Source of the DNA: JAMXLO01 sp963719805
GTDB taxonomy: Bacteria > Pseudomonadota > Alphaproteobacteria > Acetobacterales > Acetobacteraceae
Assembly (NCBI GenBank): GCA_963719805.1
Contig: CAVRDF010000008.1
Location: forward strand, 620,001-684,000
Reading direction: 5' to 3'
Length of the DNA: 64,000 nt
Below the pieces are notes generated by a model. That model did not search any database. It was not told where the DNA came from and was given only the letters and a program-made list of their open reading frames with translations. Shown here piece after piece: positions 8,481 through 17,028 of this stretch. The position numbers were made by a program, and so were the translations under genes. Numbering within the stretch: position 1 is the stretch's first letter; each line of letters starts with the position of its first letter.

Positions 8481-9707
8481 TCAGGTTGGCGGAGGTCGAT
8501 TTGGATTAGTCAGCCAGTTGGCGGGTACGAAAAACCGTCCGCCAACGGTTTTCAGTGCATTGTTCTCGCTCGCCATTGCCGCAGTACGCAGAGCGATCAG
8601 CAGGCGGCCTGCAACAGTATGTCGCCAGAACCACTCGTCGATCTGATGTGCGGAGGGCAGGAGGCCTTCAGCCTGCGCGGCTTCGCCGTAGAGCGCCTTG
8701 ATATCGTCGGACAGCATCCGTAACGCTAGCGCGGGGGTATCAAGCTCGGGCACGCTTGGCAATTCGCCGGCCAGAAAGCGGGTGGCGAACTTCGGCCAGG
8801 CCGTCTGCGACTGAAAGCTCAATCCGACAGTCGTTCGACCGAAACGCGCTTGAGCAGTCAACCATCGGGGCAGCAGTGCAACGAGCTCCGCGCCAAATGC
8901 GGCAGCCCATGCATCCGGCGTGTCCAGCGGCCAGGAGACTTGCACCGGCGGCGGTGCTCGCCAGTCCGGTGTGTCCCGCCACCCGGGAGGATCTTCGGTG
9001 AAGTCGTCGAGGATCAAGGGCCCGTCCGTTCGCTCCAGCAGGCCCAGTGCCGCGATGAGAATGCGACGCTGGAACTGCGCGTCGCCTGGCTCGCCGAGCG
9101 GCCGACCGAGCTGCGAGGTCGTCCACAACGCGCGCGGAGGCCGCGTTTTCTCCGCTTGCGCTCGCACTGAAGCAATGGCCACAGTCGAGAACCCGCGCTC
9201 TTCCAGCATATGGGCCAGCGCGCACACGGCGCGCGTGCAGACCGGTCAGACAGGGCTGAGCAGAACTGAGTCGATCCGCTCTTGCCGCAATTGTCCTGCG
9301 ATCTGGTCGGCAGTCCCGGTCATGCCGACCGGGTCGGTGGACCCCATGACGGTGAAATGAGTTTCAGCCACACCGCCAATCACCCCATCATCTGCCAGCT
9401 CGCACAGCCGGTCGATCGGATAGACAACATTCAGATCCCGTTGGAAACCGGCGCGATCGAAGTTGATGGAGACATGGCTCATCAGGATGTCGCTCGCCTG
9501 CATGGAAGCCGGAAGAAAGCGGCACTCAGCGCTCCCGAAGGGAAAGGGCTTATCACCACGCCGAACTAGTGCGGCACTTGATACGATCGCCACACGGCGC
9601 TGCGAGAGCGGCGGACCCGCGACGAATGGCTGGTTGTCAAAGGCCGGGCACGGCGCGGTAACGACGGCATCCCGGGTCGGCTGCGGTATGTCCTCAAGTC
9701 GCGCCAT
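8481..9707 (-). CDS. Selenoprotein, glycine/betaine/sarcosine/D-proline reductase B (GrdB/PrdB)-like family; in-frame UGA as selenocysteine
   Basis: Two frames (9707-9246 and 9245-8481) are in the same phase and are separated only by TGA at 9248-9246. Read through as Sec, they give one protein of 408 residues with Sec at 154 in the motif S-P-V-U-P-V-C-T-R-A-V-C. This is the UxxC redox site of the GrdB/PrdB-like selenoprotein family. Similarity continues on both sides (MSHVSINFDR, ADDGVIGGVAETHF before; RPPRALW, LGRP, FQRRILIAALGLLE after). A hairpin fitting a bacterial SECIS follows the UGA directly. The ribosome site GGGAGAGAGACC precedes ATG 9707. The substrate is unknown in aerobic proteobacteria. 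No sel genes lie in the window. Confidence 0.88.
9213..9243 (-). promoter_or_regulatory. Candidate bacterial SECIS hairpin
   Basis: It begins two nt after the UGA. The lower stem GGUC/GGCC, an internal bulge, and a six-pair upper stem GCGCGC/GCGCGC close a five-nt loop CGUGU containing guanines. The loop starts 17 nt after the UGA, inside the range known for SelB-binding bacterial SECIS elements. The fold was made by eye and not by an energy program. Confidence 0.6.
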
Positions 9708-9814
9708 GGTCTCTCTCCCGTCCCGATACCGCAGCGGCTGTAACTGCTACTTGCCACGAGCGGCGATGTTTTATAACGTCCGCTTCAATATGGCGCAAGA
9801 TGGATGGAGCGGAG

Positions 9815-10426
9815 TTGGCTCGACCTCGTGAGTTCGATGAAGGCGACGCGCTCGAGGCTGCAATGCGGCGCTTTTGGGCGGATGGATTCGCTGGCACATC
9901 GGTGCGCGAGCTCGGCGATGCGATGGGACTTGGTCCGGCGAGCGTCTACAATGCCTTCGGCGACAAACGAGCGCTCTTCACCCACTGCCTCGATCGCTAT
10001 CTGGATGCCAATATGCGGGCGCGCATCACGCGGGTGGAGAAGACGTTTCCGCCACGTCAGGCGATTGAGGTTTTTCTCACTGAGATCGTCGAACGTTCTC
10101 TCGAAAGCCGTCTCGGGTGCCTCCTGGCCAACGCGGCGCTGGAAGTGGCCCCGCACGACGCTGAAATCGCGGCGGTCGTGGCAGACCGTATGGGCGAACT
10201 AAGAGCATTCTTTCGACGCTGCGTAACTGCAGGCCAGCGCGACGGCAGCATCGCGGATGACGTCGATCCGGCGGATGTCGCGGGCCTCATGCTGACAACG
10301 GTGATGGGAATGCGCGTTCTGGCGCGTGGGTTTCCAAATCGGGCAGTGCTCGAAGGCACAGTCCGCCAGGCGCTCAGCGTCCTGGGCAAACCGAAGCGGC
10401 GGCGGAAGCTGTCCGCTCGCAAATAG
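9815..10426 (+). CDS. TetR/AcrR-family transcriptional repressor
   Basis: About 203 residues. The N-terminal TetR helix-turn-helix is seen in ALEAAMRRFWADGFAGTSV...MGLGPASVYNAFGDKRALF. I prefer the TTG at 9815, giving the common family start MARPREFDEG with GGAGCGGAG ahead; the ATG at 9800 adds five residues and has no ribosome site. It precedes two GST genes by 15 nt and is divergent from the selenoprotein gene, so it likely represses one or both. The C-terminal ligand domain gives no hint of the inducer. Confidence 0.9.
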   Translation: MARPREFDEGDALEAAMRRFWADGFAGTSVRELGDAMGLGPASVYNAFGDKRALFTHCLDRYLDANMRARITRVEKTFPPRQAIEVFLTEIVERSLESRLGCLLANAALEVAPHDAEIAAVVADRMGELRAFFRRCVTAGQRDGSIADDVDPADVAGLMLTTVMGMRVLARGFPNRAVLEGTVRQALSVLGKPKRRRKLSARK

Positions 10427-10441
10427 CGAAGGAAAACCAAG

Positions 10442-11146
10442 ATGATCCGTTTCTATTATCACCCGACCCCAAATCCCCTAAAAGTCTCGCTGTTCCTCGA
10501 AGAGACGGGTCTGCCGTACGAGGTCGTCCCAGTCGATACGAGCAAGGGCGAGCAGCATCAGGCCGCCTTTAGAAAGATCAATCCGAATGGCAAGGTGCCG
10601 GCGATCGTCGATACCGACGGTCCAGGCGGCAAGGAAGCGCGGGTATTCGATTCCAGCGCGATCCTCCTCTATCTCGCCGAGAAGACCGGAAAGTTTGGGG
10701 GGCCAGCCGAAGACCGCGCGGAACTTCTGTCCTGGCTCTTTTTCATCGCGTCCGGTCTCGGCCCGTTTTCCGGCCAGGCGGTGCATTTCCAGTTGGCCGC
10801 GCCCGCTGGTGCCGACTACGCCGTCAATCGCTACCGGCGTGAGGCGGAACGACATTATCAGGTTGTCGAAGACCATCTGGTCGGCCGCGATTTCGTTGCA
10901 GGCGACAGCTACACGATCGCCGACATGTCACTTTGGGGTTGGATTGATCGCGCGTCGCGCGTGATGCACGGCGCGGCCGAGCCGCTCGGTGCATATCCGA
11001 ATCTCAGGCGCTGGTTCGCATCGATCGATGCACGCCCAGCCGTTGCGCGCGCGCGGGCGGTCGGCAGCGATCATGCGTTCAAGACGGAGCGCGACGAACA
11101 AGCGCTGCGGGCGCTGTTCCCTTCGAATTATGCGCGCTCAGCCTGA
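10442..11146 (+). CDS. Glutathione S-transferase (Ure2p/YfcG-like)
   Basis: 234 residues with an N-terminal thioredoxin-like GST domain (FYYHPTPNPLKVSLFLEE, then NPNGKVPAIVD and DSSAILLYLAEK at about 75-86) and a C-terminal helical domain with DSYTIADMSLWGW. It resembles the nu-class YfcG/Ure2p-like GSTs, which conjugate or reduce disulfides with glutathione. It lies in an apparent operon with the TetR gene and a second GST, suggesting an inducible electrophile or disulfide response. Confidence 0.9.
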   Translation: MIRFYYHPTPNPLKVSLFLEETGLPYEVVPVDTSKGEQHQAAFRKINPNGKVPAIVDTDGPGGKEARVFDSSAILLYLAEKTGKFGGPAEDRAELLSWLFFIASGLGPFSGQAVHFQLAAPAGADYAVNRYRREAERHYQVVEDHLVGRDFVAGDSYTIADMSLWGWIDRASRVMHGAAEPLGAYPNLRRWFASIDARPAVARARAVGSDHAFKTERDEQALRALFPSNYARSA

Positions 11147-11171
11147 CCTCGCGAAATCCGGAGCTTTGAAC

Positions 11172-12047
11172 ATGATCAATCAGGCCGAATACGTTCTGCC
11201 CAAAATCTGGTCCTGGAACCAGGAAAACGGCGGCGCCTGGGCAAGCATAAACCGTCCGGTCTCTGGTGCGACGCATGACAAGGAGCTGCAGGTCGGCCGG
11301 CATCCGCTGCAGCTCTATTCGCTCGGCACACCGAACGGCGTGAAGGTGACGGTGATGCTTGAGGAACTGCTCGCCCTCGGGCGTACCGGAGCCGAGTACG
11401 ATGCGTGGCTCATCAAAATCGGCGACGGTGAGCAGTTCGGCAGCGGCTTTGTCAGTGTCAGCCCGAACTCGAAGATCCCGGCTCTGCTGGATCGCAGCGG
11501 GGCTAGGCCGGTGCGCGTTTTCGAATCCGGTGCGATCCTGCTGTACCTCGCCGAAAAGTTCGGCGCGTTCCTCCCGACCGAGAGCGAAGCACGCGCTGAG
11601 TGCCTCTCCTGGTTGTTCTGGCAGATGGGGAGTGCGCCCTATCTAGGCGGCGGCTTCGGTCATTTCTACGCTTATGCGCCCGCGAAGATCGAGTACGCGA
11701 TCGATCGTTTCGCAATGGAGGTCAAGCGTCAGCTCGACGTACTGGATAAGCGTCTCGCTGATCACGAATACCTGGGCGGCGGTGACTACACGATCGCCGA
11801 CATGGCGGTGTTCCCCTGGTATGGCGGCCTCGTGAAGGGATGGAGCTACGACGCCGCTGAATTTTTGCAGGTGCTGGACTATAGGCACGTCCAACGCTGG
11901 GCCGACACCATTCTGCAGCGCCCGGCTGTACGGCGCGCGCGCATGGTCAATCGCATCCGTGGTGAACTCTCGGAACAGCTTCATGAGCGTCACGACGCCG
12001 GCGATTTTGACACTAGCACACAGGACAAGCTGCAGGCCGCGAAGTAG
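11172..12047 (+). CDS. yghU: YghU-like glutathione S-transferase / disulfide reductase
   Basis: 291 residues from ATG 11172, close to the E. coli YghU length. The long N-terminal extension before the GST fold (about 45 residues, IWSWNQENGGAWASINRP), then HPLQLYSLGTPNGVKVTVMLEE and ESGAILLYLAEKFG, are characteristic. CGGAG precedes the chosen ATG; the longer frame from 10989 only covers the upstream gene. YghU-type enzymes bind two glutathiones and act on disulfides. It is the third gene of the TetR-GST-GST operon. Confidence 0.9.
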   Translation: MINQAEYVLPKIWSWNQENGGAWASINRPVSGATHDKELQVGRHPLQLYSLGTPNGVKVTVMLEELLALGRTGAEYDAWLIKIGDGEQFGSGFVSVSPNSKIPALLDRSGARPVRVFESGAILLYLAEKFGAFLPTESEARAECLSWLFWQMGSAPYLGGGFGHFYAYAPAKIEYAIDRFAMEVKRQLDVLDKRLADHEYLGGGDYTIADMAVFPWYGGLVKGWSYDAAEFLQVLDYRHVQRWADTILQRPAVRRARMVNRIRGELSEQLHERHDAGDFDTSTQDKLQAAK

Positions 12048-12698
12048 GTGCCCCGATAGCGACATCCATCGCGGCTGCGCTGATAGCGTGATGACCTGGC
12101 AAAAAGGATGGTGGAATGACCGGACTCTAACAAAACAGTTAGCCAACTATCGAGCCGGATGGCGGGAGGCGTGCCTGCTGATCGCCGAGCCTCCATCGCC
12201 GCCTTCGGCCACTTAAGCCGCCAATCGCGATGCGGCGCCGACACATCCGTTACTTTTCCCCTAACCCTCTTGTCAGCATAAGGGTCGGCCTTACAGCATG
12301 TCTGACGACATTGCATGTCACGGCGAAGCTCAATTAATCCCGCAGCAACGCGGCCAATAACGTGAGTGCCATCCCGCACTCGAATGGCTTATTCGGTTAG
12401 CCAGGTGTTGGGGTTGGACAATGCACAGGTCTCGATGGGTCAAGCATAACCATCTCAGCGCACCCGACAGTCTGAGGCCGGCTGAAAGTGCGCGTACCTG
12501 AAGTGGCTTGACCAGTTGCGCGCAATCCAGAACGACTATTCGAGACGCACGATGGAACTAATCAAGAATTGCACCACAACCGGGTGGATGTCGCCTCTTC
12601 CGCGGCCAACACACTGTCCAAAATCCAATCGATGCGGCTGGGTGCCGCCCACCCACAATTCCGTCCGGATCAAGCCGGCCCAAATTTTCCTAAGCGGC
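12048..12698. other. Long intergenic stretch, nothing firm
   Basis: 651 nt. A plus-strand frame near 12500-12580 reads like a fragment of a helical protein (YLKWLDQL, then NDYSRRTMELIKN), possibly a decayed phasin-type or other small gene, but it has no start and runs into the antisense of the next gene. No RNA gene is recognised. Confidence 0.35.
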
Positions 12699-14402
12699 TC
12701 ACGACGACGTCCCGAACTGCTTGATGCGCTGGGTTGGTGCCGGCATGAGCGCGAGCACTTGATGGATTTGCGCAACGACCGCCGCGCCCTCGCCGACCGC
12801 GGCCGCAACGCGCTTGGTTGAGCCAAATCGCACGTCGCCTACAGCAAAAATGCCGGCCCGGCTGGTCTCGAGCAGGAAGGGGACGCGTGGCAATGATGAC
12901 GCCGCCAAATCACGGCCGGTCACCACGAAACCCTTGTCATCGATATCGACGCAGTCGTGGAGCCACTTAGAATTGGGATCTGCGCCGATGAAGAGGAAGA
13001 GATGTCGCAGTGCGCAGCGACGAGTTTTTCCGCTGGTTCGATCTCTAAAAATCGCGGCCGTCAATCCAGTCGCCCGATCACCCTCTAGGCCAGTGACTTC
13101 GGTCTCTATGTGCAGCACGACGTTGGGCAGCGCCGCGATGCGGTCGATAAGATAGCGCGACATCGAGCTCGCAAGCTCTGGGCTGCGCAGGATGAGATGG
13201 ATCCGCCTGACGTGGGGCGCGAGGAAAACGACCGCCTGTCCTGCCGAATTGCCGCCACCGACCAACGCCACTTCCTCGCCCTGACATAGCTTCGCCTCGA
13301 TCGGCGAGGCCCAATAGGAGACTCCGGCGCCCTCTAAGACGGCGAGATTCGAAATGTCCGGGCGACGGTATCGCACACCGGACGCCACAACGATGCAGCG
13401 AGCCCGTATGACGCGGCCATCTACGAGTTCGAGGCAGTGCGTGACGCCTGGACCATCGCCGCAATGGAGGCGGCTGACCTCGAGAGGAATCGCGAGCTCA
13501 GCGCCGAACTTCATCGCCTGGTTAACAGCGCGCCCCGCGAGGGCCTGGCCCGAGATGCCGGTCGGAAAGCCGAGATAGTTTTCAATCCGGGCCGAAGCTC
13601 CCGCCTGGCCGCCGATAGCACGCTGATCGAATACAATTACCGAAAGCCCCTCGGAGGCGGCATACACGGCGGTCGCAAGTCCCGCCGGACCGGCGCCGAC
13701 AACCGCAACATCATTGACGGCGCTGAGGTCGAGCTCCGGCGTGATGCCGAGACAGACCCCAACTTCCGCTTCGCTCGGATGCTTAAGTATACTGCCGTCT
13801 GGACAAACAACGAGTGGCAACTCGTCCGCCCGCACTGCCAAACGTTCCACCACAGCTCGTCCTTCGCCCTCCGCTGACGCGTCGAGCACAGTATTCGGAT
13901 AGCCGTTTCGGGTGAGAAATCCTTGCAAGCGGACAAGGTCCGGCGATGCCGGGCTGCCCACCAAAATCGGTCCGGCTCCCACCTCAATCAAGCCGACACG
14001 GCGCAAGATGAAAGCACGCATAAAGAGTTCGCCGAGCTCAGCCGATCCGATGATTAGTGCGCGTGTGTGCGCGGCATCAAATGGCAAAGCTAAGCAGCCT
14101 TGCGGCCCAGCATGTCCTGCGGCGATCGTCGCACGGCCTCCGAGCATGCCAATCTCGCCGGTGAATTGGCCGGCCCCCAGCGTGGTGATCGCACTCTCAT
14201 CGCCGAGGCCATCGCGGCGAACGACCACGATCGAGCCATCGACCACGAGCCACGCCGAGGCGTGCCGCTCGCCAACAGCGAAGGCGACATCGCCTGGCTC
14301 GAAGCGTCGTGGCGCCCCGCTGGCAAAGCGCTTCGCTGAGTCGATCTGGGCCTGCGCGAGCACTGGGAACATCTGCGCGCGGCGCGTCCCGACGAGAGTC
14401 AT
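12699..14402 (-). CDS. Fusion of cyclic-nucleotide-binding domain and thioredoxin-reductase-like FAD oxidoreductase
   Basis: 567 residues from ATG 14402, with GGGGAGGAAGAG upstream. Residues about 10-125 form a cNMP-binding beta-roll (RFEPGDVAF, then GAGQFTGEIGMLGG). A linker resembling a thioredoxin-like fold follows, then a two-dinucleotide-domain oxidoreductase with the FAD motif VVGAGPAGLATAVYAAS, GGQAG and the NAD(P) motif VGGGNSAGQAV. GIFAVGDVRFGS closes the FAD site. The canonical CxxC of thioredoxin reductase is replaced by WASPIEAKLC, so it is not a standard TrxR. The partner is unknown. Confidence 0.88.
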   Translation of the reverse strand: MTLVGTRRAQMFPVLAQAQIDSAKRFASGAPRRFEPGDVAFAVGERHASAWLVVDGSIVVVRRDGLGDESAITTLGAGQFTGEIGMLGGRATIAAGHAGPQGCLALPFDAAHTRALIIGSAELGELFMRAFILRRVGLIEVGAGPILVGSPASPDLVRLQGFLTRNGYPNTVLDASAEGEGRAVVERLAVRADELPLVVCPDGSILKHPSEAEVGVCLGITPELDLSAVNDVAVVGAGPAGLATAVYAASEGLSVIVFDQRAIGGQAGASARIENYLGFPTGISGQALAGRAVNQAMKFGAELAIPLEVSRLHCGDGPGVTHCLELVDGRVIRARCIVVASGVRYRRPDISNLAVLEGAGVSYWASPIEAKLCQGEEVALVGGGNSAGQAVVFLAPHVRRIHLILRSPELASSMSRYLIDRIAALPNVVLHIETEVTGLEGDRATGLTAAIFRDRTSGKTRRCALRHLFLFIGADPNSKWLHDCVDIDDKGFVVTGRDLAASSLPRVPFLLETSRAGIFAVGDVRFGSTKRVAAAVGEGAAVVAQIHQVLALMPAPTQRIKQFGTSS

Positions 14403-14764
14403 TACTCTTCCTCCCCGGCCGAGTCCCAGGTCACTTGCTGTGCCGGCCACGCGACAATCTTTGCTCTCGCCGAGACGCGGTGTCGATATTGCCCTGCCTA
14501 GACCTGGTTGGCGGTGCCTTGGCCCACAAACGGATCAAGCCATCGTCGGTACACGCAAATAGCCAAAGTTTTTCCGACATCCGCATAAATTGGACGAACT
14601 TCGCGTTGTGTCGAATGCGGAGGTAGTCATGAGGGATGTTGACGTAATCCTCTACCTCGTGAACCGAAATTTTAGCAAGCAAAGCATTCCACTAAAGGCC
14701 AGCCCAAAAATCTTCAGCATTCAGCAGCGCCTGTTGCAATGATTTTGTCCGATTGAAAGAACGC
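14403..14764. other. Gap with only a doubtful short frame
   Basis: 362 nt between two minus-strand genes. A minus-strand frame 14431-14682 (83 codons) begins MLAKISVHEVEDYVNIPHDYL but overlaps the next gene's leader, lacks a clear ribosome site and matches nothing I know. I do not call it a gene. Confidence 0.35.
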
Positions 14765-15721
14765 TCAGCACCCGACCGTGCGATCCTTGGCAAAAGGATT
14801 CTTGCGTGAGCTCGTGGGCGACGTTGAACCGCGGGCGGTGCGGATCATGTCAATAAATGCGCGCAGACTTGCCGGCACCTGACGGTGCCCAGGATAAAAG
14901 ACGAATAGTCCCTCGAACGATGGCGACCAGTCCTCGAGCACTCGGACCAGTTGCCCAGAGCGCAGGAACGGTTCGGCCAATGCGACTGGCGTGTATGCGA
15001 TGCCTAACCCGTCAACTGCCGCACGTGTGGCCAATGCTGCGTCGTTGACCATGACGCGCCCGTCCACCGAAATCCTTCGCATCTTACCATTCCGCACCAA
15101 CTGCCACGCCAGTATGCCTCCTCCGGCCAGACGGTATTGAATGCAGCTTTGGTGGGTAAGATCGTCAGGCGAACGTGGCGTTCGCTGCCGCGCAAAGTAA
15201 GCCGGTGCGCCAACAAGGGCGATCTTCATCGGTCCCGTGACCCGGACAGCAATCATATCCTTCGCAGCGCGATCTTGCGGACCTATTCCAGCATCGTATC
15301 CTTGCGCCACGATGTCGATAGGCGCATCGCCCACATGGAGTTCGAGACGGACCTCCGGATAGGTCGACAAGAAGCGATCCCATATCGGTACCGCCACTGC
15401 CGTCGCGGCCAAATGGCTCGTTGCATAGATTCGCAGACGGCCCAAGGGACGTAGCCGTTCCTGGTTCAAATTCTCCAGCGCTCCGGCTATTTGATCGATT
15501 GCCGGTCGAATCTGCTGGAGCAGGCGTTCGCCGGCATCTGTGGCCGATACACTGCGCGTCGTGCGGTGCAGCAAACGCACCCCAAGACGCTCCTCCAACT
15601 GACGCATCGAATGGCTGAGCGCCGACGGCGTGACATCGAGACGCGATGCCGCGCTGCGAAAGCTCCGTTGATCGGCAACGGCGACGAATGAGGTCAGGTT
15701 GGCGAGATCAGCGCGGTCCAT
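14765..15721 (-). CDS. LysR-family transcriptional regulator
   Basis: 318 residues from ATG 15721, with GAGAGGAATTCAGCA ahead; the longer frame to 15751 is less likely. The winged HTH is seen in LTSFVAVADQRSFRSAASRLD and TPSALSHSMRQLEERLG, and the effector domain follows from about residue 90. It is divergent from an EmrAB-type efflux pair across 104 nt that contain a perfect 12-bp palindrome, so it probably regulates the pump and itself. The ligand is unknown. Confidence 0.92.
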   Translation of the reverse strand: MDRADLANLTSFVAVADQRSFRSAASRLDVTPSALSHSMRQLEERLGVRLLHRTTRSVSATDAGERLLQQIRPAIDQIAGALENLNQERLRPLGRLRIYATSHLAATAVAVPIWDRFLSTYPEVRLELHVGDAPIDIVAQGYDAGIGPQDRAAKDMIAVRVTGPMKIALVGAPAYFARQRTPRSPDDLTHQSCIQYRLAGGGILAWQLVRNGKMRRISVDGRVMVNDAALATRAAVDGLGIAYTPVALAEPFLRSGQLVRVLEDWSPSFEGLFVFYPGHRQVPASLRAFIDMIRTARGSTSPTSSRKNPFAKDRTVGC

Positions 15722-15747
15722 TGCTGAATTCCTCTCAACTCCGTATG

Positions 15748-15759
15748 CCATAGCTATGG
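15748..15759. promoter_or_regulatory. Perfect palindrome in the lysR/emrA divergent promoter
   Basis: CCATAGCTATGG is a perfect 12-bp palindrome, with two further AT pairs outside a mismatched G on each side. It lies 27 bp upstream of the LysR start and about 66 bp upstream of the efflux gene start, where an autoregulatory LysR site is expected. Confidence 0.45.
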
Positions 15760-15825
15760 GATTTTCATTTTAATCTTTAGTCAACATCTTGGTAGCACTC
15801 GAATTCCGACGCCGAAGGATGTTGT

Positions 15826-17028
15826 ATGCCCGCCGACTTGGCCTTGGATCTGTCGCCCGCGGAAACGGCCGAAGCGCCCGGTGTGCGTCGCGACGCACCC
15901 CACAAGCAGAAGCCGGAGCGGCCAGCCGAGATACCCGCTGCCATAACCGCGAAGGCGCCGCGGCCGCCACAGCGCCGGACCATGCGGTGGGTCATGTTTG
16001 CACTGCTGCCGCTCGCATTGGTTGGCGGAGCTTACCGGTACGTCACCGGCGGCCAGGTGATGTCCACGGACGATGCCTATGTAAACGCAGAGACGGTTGG
16101 CATCTCGACTGACGTCTCGGGCATTGTCCAGCAGGTCGATGTCACGGAGAACCAGCACGTCGCTCAGGGCCAGGTTTTGTATCGCCTGGATCCCCATCAG
16201 TTCCAGATCGCCGTCGACAACGCCACGGCCAACCTCGCGGAGACGGCGCTGACGATCGCATCGATGAAGCAGGACTATGGGCGAATGCTAAGCGACGTCA
16301 CGGCGCAACAGGCGCAGGTCGCGCTTGATCAGGCGACCTACGACCGCAACGCATCGCTCGTGGGTACCGGCGCCGTTTCCAAAGCCACATATGACCAGGC
16401 GCGTTACACGCTCGAAGCCGACAAAGGCAAACTCGAAGCGCTGCGCCAGCAGGCCGCAGTTCAGCTTGCAAAGCTCGCCGGCGATCCGAACATCCCGGTG
16501 ACGCAGCACCCACAGTTCTTGCAAGCCAAAGCGATGGTCGACGAGGCGCAGCGCCAACTTGATGACGCCGTCGTCAGGGCACCTTTTGCCGGCATCGTGA
16601 CGCAGGTGCCCGCACTTGCCCCCGGGAAGTATCTCGCCGCCTCGACGACCGCCTTTTATCTCGTCGCCACGGATCACGTCTGGGTCGACGCGACCCCGAA
16701 AGAGACCGAGTTAACGTATGTGCGGCCCGGCCAATCCGTCACGGTGACCGTCGACACTTACCCGGACTTGGTATGGCACGGTGTGGTTGAGAGCGTCAGT
16801 CCAGCGGCAGCGCAGCAGTTCGCGCTCCTGCCCGCGCAGAACACCAGCGGCAACTGGGTAAAAGTCGTGCAGCGCATCCCACTACGCGTGCGAGTCGACA
16901 CCGACGAGAAGAACCTGCCCCCGCTGCGCGCCGGTATGAGCGTCGAAGTCGATGTCGATACCGGTCATGCGCGCGGCCTGCCGCACATCCTGGCCGCGTT
17001 GTTGGGTCATGGTCCGAGGGCCGCGTGA
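15826..17028 (+). CDS. emrA: HlyD/EmrA-type membrane fusion protein
   Basis: 400 residues: a cytoplasmic proline/alanine-rich tail, one membrane helix (about 53-70, VMFALLPLALVGGAY), then the periplasmic adaptor. STDDAYVNAETVGISTDVSG is the classic EmrA barrel-sandwich start, followed by an alpha hairpin with long coiled-coil helices and VVRAPFAGIVTQV. It links an inner-membrane pump to an outer-membrane channel; no TolC gene is nearby. AAGGATGTTGT precedes the ATG. It overlaps the pump gene (TGATG). Confidence 0.93.
   Translation: MPADLALDLSPAETAEAPGVRRDAPHKQKPERPAEIPAAITAKAPRPPQRRTMRWVMFALLPLALVGGAYRYVTGGQVMSTDDAYVNAETVGISTDVSGIVQQVDVTENQHVAQGQVLYRLDPHQFQIAVDNATANLAETALTIASMKQDYGRMLSDVTAQQAQVALDQATYDRNASLVGTGAVSKATYDQARYTLEADKGKLEALRQQAAVQLAKLAGDPNIPVTQHPQFLQAKAMVDEAQRQLDDAVVRAPFAGIVTQVPALAPGKYLAASTTAFYLVATDHVWVDATPKETELTYVRPGQSVTVTVDTYPDLVWHGVVESVSPAAAQQFALLPAQNTSGNWVKVVQRIPLRVRVDTDEKNLPPLRAGMSVEVDVDTGHARGLPHILAALLGHGPRAA

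Noticed and set aside
8481..9707. Reading the region as two separate genes, 9246-9707 and 8481-9227.
   Set aside because: Both frames are in phase, the break is a single UGA, and family similarity is continuous with a UxxC motif, so one selenoprotein is the better model.
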